DNA of 64,000 nt, taken from NCBI RefSeq assembly GCF_900108295.1, contig NZ_FNWK01000001.1, positions 1,488,001 through 1,552,000 of the forward strand. Reading direction: 5' to 3'. Within the stretch, counting starts at the first letter, position 1. Each line of letters begins with the position of its first letter. Position numbers and translations under genes: made by a program. This document shows, in pieces, positions 52,144-59,352 of this stretch. Source of the DNA: Sphingopyxis sp. YR583. GTDB taxonomy: Bacteria > Pseudomonadota > Alphaproteobacteria > Sphingomonadales > Sphingomonadaceae. The notes under the pieces were generated by a model. It was not told where the DNA came from. It searched no databases and saw only the letters and a list, made by a program, of their open reading frames with translations.

Positions 52144-53946
52144 ATGAGGAGACAAGATTTGCTCACCCGCACCATACTGCTTTCGACCTTCGCTCTCCTG
52201 CCGCTTGCGCCCGCTGCGGCACAGGCGCCCGCCGCGACCGCCCCTTCGGTCGCGGCGGCCACGCCGGGCAGCGCGGACGCCCGGCTGAAGGCGCTTTACG
52301 AAGAGGAATGGGCGTGGCGGCAGAAGGAGTTCGCACGCCGCGTCGGCGACCCACCCTTCACCGCGTCGGCCGACCATCTGCCGCGTGTCGATGCGGCGAC
52401 GCAGGCGGCGCGGCAGGCCTATTGGAAAAAGACGCTCGACGCGCTCGACGCGATTCCGGCCGACCAATTGTCGGAGAATGAAAAGATCAACGCCGCGGTC
52501 TTCCGCACCAGCCTCGAGGCGTTCGTCGCCGAGGGCAAATACCGGATGTGGGAGATGCCGTTCAACGCCGACAGCCAGTTCTGGTCGGGACTGAGCGCAC
52601 GCGACAGCTTGCCCTCGACCGCCGAATATGAACGCTACATCGGCCGCATGCGCGACATCCCGCGCTATTTCGACGAGCAGACCGTCAATATGCGCGTCGG
52701 GTTGAAGCGTGGCTTCAGCGTCCCGCGCGCCTCGCTCGAAGGGCGCGACGCGACGATCGCCGCCTATGTCGATACCGACCCGGCGAAAAATCCCTTCTAC
52801 AGCGTCTTCGCCAAAATGCCCTCGACGATCCCCGCAGCCGACCAGGAACGGCTGCGCGCCGAAGCCCGGCAAGTGATTTCGGAGACGGTCGCGCCCGCCT
52901 ATGCGAAACTGCTGACCTTCTTCAAAAACGAATATCTGCCAAAGGCACGGACGACATTGGCCGCCGAAGCGATGCCCGACGGCAAGGCTTTCTATCAGGC
53001 GCAGATCCGCGAATATACGACGACCGCGCTGACCGCCGAGGAGATCCACCAGATCGGCCTCAAGGAAGTCGCGCGGATCACCGCCGAGATGGAGCAGGTG
53101 AAGGAGAAGGCCGGGTTCAAGGGCGACCTCGCCGCCTTCATCCACTTCCTGCGTACCGACCCGCAATTTTACGCGAAGACGCCCGAGGAACTGCTCGCCT
53201 TCTCGGCGCTCGTCGCGAAGCGCGCCGACGGTCAGCTCAAATATACGATCGGCTTCCTGCCACGCTACCGCTTCACGATCCTGCCGGTGCCCGATGCGAT
53301 CGCGCCGACCTATACGGCGGGACGCGGCGGACTCGATGCATGCCTGATGAACACCTATGACCTGCCGTCACGCCCGCTGTACCAGATCCCCGCGCTGACG
53401 CTTCACGAATGCGTCCCCGGCCACAGCTTCCAGGCCGCGGTTGCGCTCGAAACGACGAAATGGCCGGCCTTCCGCCGACAGACCTATTTCTCGGGCTATG
53501 GCGAGGGTTGGGGTCTCTACACCGAATGGCTCGGCACCAAGATGGGCATCTATCGCACGCCATATGAGGATTTCGGGCGGCTTTCCTTCGAAATGTGGCG
53601 CGCCTCGCGGCTCGTCGTCGACACCGGCATCCACCATTATGGCTGGAGCCGCGAGAAGGCGATCGACTATCTCGCGAGCCACACCGCGCTGGCGCAGCAC
53701 GATGTCGAGACCGAGATCGACCGCTATATCAGCTGGCCGGGACAGGCGCTCGCGTACAAGCTGGGCGAGATCACGATCCGGCGGCTGCGCGCCGACGCCG
53801 AGGCAAAGCTCGGGCCGAAATTCGACCAACGCAAATTCCACGACACTTTCCTCGCTTTGGGGTCGGTGCCGCTTCCGGTGCTCGAACAGCAGCTTCAAAA
53901 ATTCATCGCCGACGGCGGCGAAGGACCGAACGCCGTCGCGCCCTGA
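52144..53946 (+). CDS. Secreted DUF885 metallopeptidase-like protein (copy 3)
   Basis: This is a 600-residue DUF885 protein with a signal peptide (RTILLSTFALLPLAPAAAQ). The zinc motif is HECVPGH (His421). The start is uncertain: ATG 52144 has no ribosome site, while TTG at 52159 has AGGAGA 7-8 bases upstream and gives a cleaner signal peptide. It is closest by eye to copy 1 (PFNADSQFWSGL and PFNADTFFWSGL). It is separated from copy 2 by 8 bases and from the S10 peptidase by 30 bases. Confidence 0.87.
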   Translation: MRRQDLLTRTILLSTFALLPLAPAAAQAPAATAPSVAAATPGSADARLKALYEEEWAWRQKEFARRVGDPPFTASADHLPRVDAATQAARQAYWKKTLDALDAIPADQLSENEKINAAVFRTSLEAFVAEGKYRMWEMPFNADSQFWSGLSARDSLPSTAEYERYIGRMRDIPRYFDEQTVNMRVGLKRGFSVPRASLEGRDATIAAYVDTDPAKNPFYSVFAKMPSTIPAADQERLRAEARQVISETVAPAYAKLLTFFKNEYLPKARTTLAAEAMPDGKAFYQAQIREYTTTALTAEEIHQIGLKEVARITAEMEQVKEKAGFKGDLAAFIHFLRTDPQFYAKTPEELLAFSALVAKRADGQLKYTIGFLPRYRFTILPVPDAIAPTYTAGRGGLDACLMNTYDLPSRPLYQIPALTLHECVPGHSFQAAVALETTKWPAFRRQTYFSGYGEGWGLYTEWLGTKMGIYRTPYEDFGRLSFEMWRASRLVVDTGIHHYGWSREKAIDYLASHTALAQHDVETEIDRYISWPGQALAYKLGEITIRRLRADAEAKLGPKFDQRKFHDTFLALGSVPLPVLEQQLQKFIADGGEGPNAVAP

Positions 53947-53976
53947 TCTTCCCCAGACAATTCTCAGGAGAGACCT

Positions 53977-55557
53977 ATGCGTATCAACCGCACGTCGCTT
54001 GCCCTTGCGTTCGCCGCTGCCCTCGCCTTTCCTGCCGCCGCGCAGGAAAGGGCGAAAAGCGCCCCCGCGAAATCCGAACTCGGAAAGGATGAACCCGAAG
54101 AGGATATCGCACGCGCCAGCGCCGAGGAGGATGCGCAGCCGAAGCGGGGCAGCGTGACGGTCAAGGGCCGCACGATCGCCTACACCGCGACCCCCGGCAC
54201 GCTCACGATCCGCGACGACGACGGCGAGGCGGTCGCAAGCATGTTCTATGTCGCCTATGTCGCCGACCGGCCGAAGGGCGCGGCACCGCGGCCGGTGACT
54301 TTCACCTTCAACGGCGGGCCGGGATCGTCGAGCATGTGGCTGCACATGGGGTCGATCGGTCCCGTGCTCGTCGAAACCCCGACCGCAGGCAGCACCGCGC
54401 CCGCGCCGTACCGGATCCGCAGCAATCCCGAAACGATGCTCGACAAGACCGACATCGTCTTCCTCGACGCGATCGGTACCGGGCTTTCGCGCCCGATCGG
54501 CAAGTCGAAAGGGCCTGAGTTCTGGGGCGTCGATCAGGACATCGACGCCTTTTCGCGCGCGATCATGCGCTACCTCACGATCAACGACCGCTGGGACAGC
54601 CCGAAATTCCTGTTCGGCGAAAGCTATGGCACGCTGCGCGGCGCCGGCCTCGTCTATGCGCTCCAGCAGCGCGGGGTGCAGATGAACGGTGTCGTGCTGC
54701 TGTCGTCGATCCTGAACTATGGCGTGCGCCAGCCGGGGTACGACCAGATCCACCTCACCTATCTGCCAAGCTATGCCGCAACCGCCTGGTATCACAACCG
54801 GCTGCCGAACAAGCCCGCGGCGCTCGAACCCTTCCTGACCGAAGTGCGGCAGTGGACGACGGGCCCCTATGCCTCGGCGCTCGCCAAGGGATCGGACCTC
54901 GGCGACGAGGAACGGCAGGCAGTCGCACAGCAGATGAGCGCCTATACCGGCCTGTCAGTCAAATATATCCTCGACGCCGACCTGCGCGTCGATCTGTCGC
55001 GGTTCCGCAAGGAATTGATGCGCGACCAGAAGCGCACCGTCGGCCGGCTCGATTCGCGCTTTGTCGGGATCGATGTCGATGCGGCGGGCGAAGGCCCCGA
55101 GTTCGACACCACCGATGCCGCGATCAGCGGGCCTTATGTGGGCGCGCTCAACAAATATCTGTTCGGGACGCTCGGCTACAAAACCAAGCTTGCCTACCGC
55201 CCGAATTATTACGTCAAAATCGGCGGCGGTAACTGGGATCAGCGCCACCGTGCGCCGGGCGGGAGGCAGGGCGGCGCGCAGATGGCGCTCGCCAATACCG
55301 CACTCGACCTGTCGGCCGCGATGCGCCAGAACCCCTATCTGAAAGTGCTGTCGCTCAACGGCTATTACGACATGGCGACGCCCTTCTTCGGCGCCGAATA
55401 TGATCTGAAGCATATGCAGATCGACCCGTCGCTGCGTCAGAACCTGACCTATCATTATTATGAATCGGGCCACATGGTTTACATCAACCCGGCGGTCATC
55501 GGGCAGTTCAAGAAGGACCTCGACGCCTTTTACGACAGCGCATCGTCGGGAAACTAA
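53977..55557 (+). CDS. Secreted S10-family serine carboxypeptidase
   Basis: This is a 526-residue protein with a signal peptide (LALAFAAALAFPAAAQ). S10 signatures are all present: NGGPGSSS oxyanion loop, nucleophile Ser216 in GESYGT, aspartate in NGYYDMATPF and histidine in YESGHMVY. S10 enzymes remove C-terminal residues at acidic pH, and several accept proline-rich peptides. It is the last gene of the GH127 operon and ends at a strong hairpin. Working with DUF885, S9 and amidohydrolase enzymes it would reduce glycoprotein fragments to short peptides. Confidence 0.93.
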   Translation: MRINRTSLALAFAAALAFPAAAQERAKSAPAKSELGKDEPEEDIARASAEEDAQPKRGSVTVKGRTIAYTATPGTLTIRDDDGEAVASMFYVAYVADRPKGAAPRPVTFTFNGGPGSSSMWLHMGSIGPVLVETPTAGSTAPAPYRIRSNPETMLDKTDIVFLDAIGTGLSRPIGKSKGPEFWGVDQDIDAFSRAIMRYLTINDRWDSPKFLFGESYGTLRGAGLVYALQQRGVQMNGVVLLSSILNYGVRQPGYDQIHLTYLPSYAATAWYHNRLPNKPAALEPFLTEVRQWTTGPYASALAKGSDLGDEERQAVAQQMSAYTGLSVKYILDADLRVDLSRFRKELMRDQKRTVGRLDSRFVGIDVDAAGEGPEFDTTDAAISGPYVGALNKYLFGTLGYKTKLAYRPNYYVKIGGGNWDQRHRAPGGRQGGAQMALANTALDLSAAMRQNPYLKVLSLNGYYDMATPFFGAEYDLKHMQIDPSLRQNLTYHYYESGHMVYINPAVIGQFKKDLDAFYDSASSGN

Positions 55558-55564
55558 AGAAGGT

Positions 55565-55596
55565 GCCGCTCGCGCCCACCACCGGGCGCGAGCGGC
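55565..55596. terminator. Bidirectional hairpin between convergent genes
   Basis: A 13-base perfect stem (55565-55577 with 55584-55596) has an ACCACC loop. It lies between the ends of the S10 peptidase and the aldehyde dehydrogenase genes. No long T run follows, but symmetry suits two-way termination. Confidence 0.7.
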
Positions 55597-55602
55597 GCTG
55601 GT

Positions 55603-57195
55603 TCACTGGCCCGTGACGAGCGCACCATCGACCCGCCGCACGATGCCCCAGGGATTGGCGGGCTTCAGCGCCGCCGGAAGCAGGCTTTCGGGTAGATTCT
55701 GATAGCTGACGGGACGCAGGAAGCGCTCGATCGCGAGCGTGCCGACCGACGTGCTGCGTCCGTCCGAGGTCGCAGGGTAAGGTCCGCCATGCACCATCGC
55801 GTGGCACACCTCGACCCCGGTCGGCCAGCCATTGGCGAGGATGCGGCCGACCTTGCGCTCGATCAGCGGAAGCAGCCGCGCCGCCAGCGGCTCGTCATCG
55901 GCGTCGATCTGGAGGGTCGCGGTGAGCTGACCCTCGAGTCCCTCGATCAGCGCGGCGATCTCTTCGATATCACGGCAGCGGACGATCACCGATGACGAAC
56001 CGAACACCTCATGCCCGAGCGCCGCATCGGCGAGGAAACCCGCGGCATCTGTGATGAATAAGGCGCCGCGTGCCGCGCAGCCCCCCGGCCCTTCGGCTCC
56101 GCGCGCGACAAGCTGCGTTGCCGCGTGCCGTTCGAGTGCTTCGACACCGGCCTCGAAGCTTTTGTGAATGCCGGGAGTCAGCATCGTCGCAGGGGCAATG
56201 GCCGACAACGCCGCGCCCGCCGCGGCGGCGAAGCGGTCGAGATCGGGGCCATCGAGCGCGATCAGCAATCCGGGATTGGTGCAAAATTGCCCGGCCCCCA
56301 TCGTCAGCGACTGGGCGAAGGCCTCTCCCAATGCGTCGGCGCGATTCTGCAGCGCGGCGGGAAACAGGATGACGGGGTTGATGCTGCTCATTTCGGCATA
56401 GACCGGGATCGGTTCGGCGCGCGCGGCCGCGATCTGCATCAGCGCAAGCCCGCCGCCGCGCGAGCCGGTAAAACCGGCCGCCTTGATCCTGGTATCGGCG
56501 ACGAGCGCAGCGCCCAGCGCGCTCGATGGGCCGGGAAGATAGGAGAAGACGCCTTCGTGCAGGCCGCAGCTTTTGACCGCCGCCTGGATCGCGCGCGCGA
56601 CCAACTCGCCCGTTCCCGGGTGCGCGGGATGGCCCTTGACCACGACCGGGCAACCCGCCGCGAAAGCCGATGCGGTGTCGCCGCCCGCGACCGAAAAGGC
56701 GAGCGGGAAATTGCTGGCGCCAAAGACCGCAACGGGGCCGAGCGCGACATGGCGGCGGCGGATGTCGGGGCGCGGCAGCGGGGCGCGGTCCGGCATGGCG
56801 GGATCGATCGTCGCGCGCAGCCAGTCGCCCGCACGGACAAAAGCGGCGAACATGCGCAATTGCCCCATCGTGCGCCCGCGTTCGCCCTCAAGCCGAACAC
56901 GCGGAAGCCCGCTTTCGGCCATTGCGCGTTCGATCAGGTCGTCACCGATCGCGGCGATGCCGTCGGCGATCGCGTCGAGAAAGGCCGCCCGCGCTTCGAG
57001 CGTGGTTTCGGAAAAGCTGGCAAAGGCGGCGTCGGCCAGCGCGCAGGCGCGGTCGACGTGGCTCGCATCCGCGGTGCCGAACGGCGGTTCGATGGTCTGT
57101 CCGGTCGACGGATCGACCGCAAAAAAGGTTTCGGCTGCACTGTCTTCGGCGGCACCCACGAGAATCGAACCAGCTATCATTCGGACATCCTTCAT
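55603..57195 (-). CDS. 2,5-dioxopentanoate (2-oxoglutarate semialdehyde) dehydrogenase
   Basis: This is a 530-residue aldehyde dehydrogenase of the KGSADH group. The catalytic cysteine is Cys305 ([10 protein letters not shown]), with the general base in [10 protein letters not shown] and a C-terminal [21 protein letters not shown] block typical of this group. It makes 2-oxoglutarate, the last step of hydroxyproline breakdown and also of some pentose and uronate routes. Cleanest evidence for the former is the perfect ATCGTATACGAT in its promoter. Start 57195 follows AGGAAC; ATG 57180 with AAGGA is possible. Confidence 0.92.
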   Translation of the reverse strand: MKDVRMIAGSILVGAAEDSAAETFFAVDPSTGQTIEPPFGTADASHVDRACALADAAFASFSETTLEARAAFLDAIADGIAAIGDDLIERAMAESGLPRVRLEGERGRTMGQLRMFAAFVRAGDWLRATIDPAMPDRAPLPRPDIRRRHVALGPVAVFGASNFPLAFSVAGGDTASAFAAGCPVVVKGHPAHPGTGELVARAIQAAVKSCGLHEGVFSYLPGPSSALGAALVADTRIKAAGFTGSRGGGLALMQIAAARAEPIPVYAEMSSINPVILFPAALQNRADALGEAFAQSLTMGAGQFCTNPGLLIALDGPDLDRFAAAAGAALSAIAPATMLTPGIHKSFEAGVEALERHAATQLVARGAEGPGGCAARGALFITDAAGFLADAALGHEVFGSSSVIVRCRDIEEIAALIEGLEGQLTATLQIDADDEPLAARLLPLIERKVGRILANGWPTGVEVCHAMVHGGPYPATSDGRSTSVGTLAIERFLRPVSYQNLPESLLPAALKPANPWGIVRRVDGALVTGQ

Positions 57196-57374
57196 TGTTC
57201 CTGGGGGAGAGAATGGGGCCGGAAGGCCCCGGTCATGTCGGTGTTATGAGCGAGAAGCGATGGGTCGATCACCAGCATGGTGACGAAAGGATGCGCTCCG
57301 GGCAAAATATCTGGAGAATCGGACGTCAAGAAAGGCGTCTCCGCAGGCATGGAAGCTGAGGAGCGCCTTAGTAC

Positions 57375-57395
57375 ATCGTATACGATTTTGGTCAA
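57375..57395 (-). promoter_or_regulatory. Promoter with perfect GTATAC palindrome (GntR operator candidate 5)
   Basis: On the minus strand TTGACC (57395-57390) is a good -35 box. ATCGTATACGAT (57375-57386) is a perfect 12-base palindrome inside the spacer, and TACTAA (16-base spacing) is a weak -10. A dimer here would sit between the boxes. The gene served is the dioxopentanoate dehydrogenase, with a leader of about 165 bases. Confidence 0.65.
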
Positions 57396-57477
57396 GCCGT
57401 CACAATGACTCCGCGATGGCGCGGTAATCGAGACAGATGCGCTAGGTCGGTCGCCGGGACGACGACATGATGACGGG

Positions 57478-58131
57478 GTGACCGAAGCCGGAAGCCATAT
57501 CCATCTCGTCCTGCCGGATCCCGTCGAGCGTGCCGCCTGTTTTCGCGTCCTCGCCGCGGGGGCGGGCCGCATCATCCGCAGCTTCGCCAGCGCCGATGCC
57601 TGGCTGGAGGCGGGCGCGGACAGCGAAGGCGGCATATTGTTGTTCCACTGGCGACAGCCCGGCCCGACAAGCGGCGCGGCGCTCCTCGAGCGCATCGCCG
57701 GGTGCGCGGACACCACCATATTCGTCGCCGCCGATCGGCTGGATATCGCCGAAACGCGCGCGATCCTGCGCGGCGGAGCAAAGGACTTGCTGCCCGCGCC
57801 GCTCGATCCGCGCCTTGTCCGCAGCACCATCGAAGCGTCGCTCGGTGACTGGCGCATTCGGCAGGACCGGCTCGACCGGCATCGCGAGGCGGCGGCGCGC
57901 CTGGCGACGCTGACCCCGCGCGAACGCAATATATTGGATGCCATCGCCGCAGGCCTCGGCAACAAGGCGATCGCCCGGCAACTCGAACTCAGCCCGCGCA
58001 CCGTCGAGGTCCACCGCGCAAATATCATGCGTCGCGCCGGAGCCGGCAATGTCGCCGAATTGCTCCGGCTGCAGTTCACAGCCGAGCTGGCGCGCGGTGC
58101 GGCAGCCAATTCGGTCCATTTCGGTGCATGA
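57478..58131 (+). CDS. FixJ/NarL-like regulator with degenerate receiver
   Basis: This is a 217-residue protein with a receiver-like N-terminal domain and a C-terminal LuxR helix-turn-helix (LTPRERNILDAIAAGLGNKA and LSPRTVEVHRANIMRR). The phospho-acceptor position reads ILLFHWRQPG, so the aspartate is histidine (His57), and the usual lysine near residue 105 is alanine (GGAKDLLPAPLD). It is therefore unlikely to be switched by phosphorylation. It starts at GTG 57478, divergent from the dehydrogenase gene, and no histidine kinase is next to it. Confidence 0.85.
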   Translation: MTEAGSHIHLVLPDPVERAACFRVLAAGAGRIIRSFASADAWLEAGADSEGGILLFHWRQPGPTSGAALLERIAGCADTTIFVAADRLDIAETRAILRGGAKDLLPAPLDPRLVRSTIEASLGDWRIRQDRLDRHREAAARLATLTPRERNILDAIAAGLGNKAIARQLELSPRTVEVHRANIMRRAGAGNVAELLRLQFTAELARGAAANSVHFGA

Positions 58132-58268
58132 ACGTGGCGGGTCGCGGCCAGCGCCCGATCGCGCTGCCTATAAGGAAAGGGAACGGCGTACCGCCCTTGA
58201 GTTGGTCCCCATTGGCGTTGTCGTTCACCTGCACAAGGTCAACCCCACCTGACCGCGTGCAAACGACA

Positions 58269-58300
58269 GGGCCGGCAGGGGCATTTATCCCTGCCGGCCC
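58269..58300 (-). terminator. Strong hairpin after malonyltransferase-like gene
   Basis: A 12-base perfect stem (58269-58280 with 58289-58300) with an 8-base GCATTTAT loop lies 5 bases beyond the malonyltransferase-like gene stop on the minus strand. TGTCGTTTG follows on that strand. The rest of 58132-58268 shows no gene or clear site. Confidence 0.75.
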
Positions 58301-58305
58301 TTCAG

Positions 58306-59352
58306 TTATCCGGTGACGAGTGCGCGCTGTTCGGCGCGGCCCATCGACAGCAGGATCGGATCGGCCGCCTGTCGCGCCATGAAATCGGCCTTGCTTCCAA
58401 TTCCCTGCCAGTTGATGCCGATCAGCGACTGCGCGATCGCGCCGCCGAGCGTATCGCCCGGGCCGGGCAGGATGAGGACGTCGGGGGCATATTCCCTGAC
58501 CGCGACCTGCACCGACAAAGCGAAGTCATAAGGCGCGAGAATCTGATACCCGAAGGTGTAATCCCGGACCGCGGCGGGGTCGCTTGCGTGGCGGCGCCAG
58601 ATATGGCCGCGCCCGTCGACCAGCGGCAGCGCCGGGCGATGGAAAAGCGCGTGCGGGAGCTCGGCTTTCGCCTTGTCCGAACTGCCGAACATCAGCGGCG
58701 TATGGAAGGGGCCATGCCCCGCGAGGCGCAGCGGATCGCGCCCGGGGGTCGGCGGCGCCTCGGCAAGGAGCGCGGCGAGGCCCTCCTCATTGCCCGCGAA
58801 CACGAGCATGCCGGCAAGGTCGATCGACAGCGCAAGCGCGTGCCCGTGGCGCGTGCCGATATCGGCGACGAGGTCGAACAATCTTTCGCGCAGCCCCGCG
58901 ACGGGGCGCCAATCCTCGTCGACCACCTGCAGCAAGATCTGCCCGCCGGGGCCATGCGTCTGGCTGTTGAGTCCCATCGCATTGCTGATGCGAAAGCCGT
59001 CCTCAACCGACACCGCGCCGCCCAAAGCCAGTGCGCTGTACCAGCCCATCGAATTGCCGAGGGCGGCGACGACGTCATATTTCTCGCGGTCGATGCTGAG
59101 ATAATCGAGCGCGGTCGCGGCATAGATCAGCGGCGCAGCAACATCGCCGCGCATATGCGTCGCAACGCTGAAGCGATCGGCGCCGTCGAGTTCGGTCACC
59201 GTCGGCTGACCCCGCTCGGTGCGCTGCGCGTCGAAGTTCGCGATGAGATCGGCAAAGCGCGCGCCGTGCAGCCGCGCGATGCTGCCGAGTTCGCCCTTGC
59301 CATAGGTGCCGCGTCCGGGCGCGACGACGAGCGCGGTCTTGCGCACGCTCAT
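58306..59352 (-). CDS. ACP S-malonyltransferase (FabD)-like acyltransferase
   Basis: This is a 348-residue acyltransferase-fold protein. The nucleophile elbow is GNSMGW with Ser101, and the histidine is in GHGPFHTPLM, both as in FabD. The N-terminal oxyanion loop is altered (APGRGTYGKGE instead of a PGQGSQ type). It is not beside fatty-acid genes but is translationally coupled (ATGA) to a fused E1 TPP enzyme. The acyl donor and carrier are unknown; it could move an acyl group made by the E1 partner. A housekeeping FabD role is unlikely from context. Confidence 0.8.
   Translation of the reverse strand: MSVRKTALVVAPGRGTYGKGELGSIARLHGARFADLIANFDAQRTERGQPTVTELDGADRFSVATHMRGDVAAPLIYAATALDYLSIDREKYDVVAALGNSMGWYSALALGGAVSVEDGFRISNAMGLNSQTHGPGGQILLQVVDEDWRPVAGLRERLFDLVADIGTRHGHALALSIDLAGMLVFAGNEEGLAALLAEAPPTPGRDPLRLAGHGPFHTPLMFGSSDKAKAELPHALFHRPALPLVDGRGHIWRRHASDPAAVRDYTFGYQILAPYDFALSVQVAVREYAPDVLILPGPGDTLGGAIAQSLIGINWQGIGSKADFMARQAADPILLSMGRAEQRALVTG

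Noticed and set aside
58128..58316. 62-codon frame after the FixJ-like regulator
   Set aside because: It runs through the strong terminator hairpin and has no family character.
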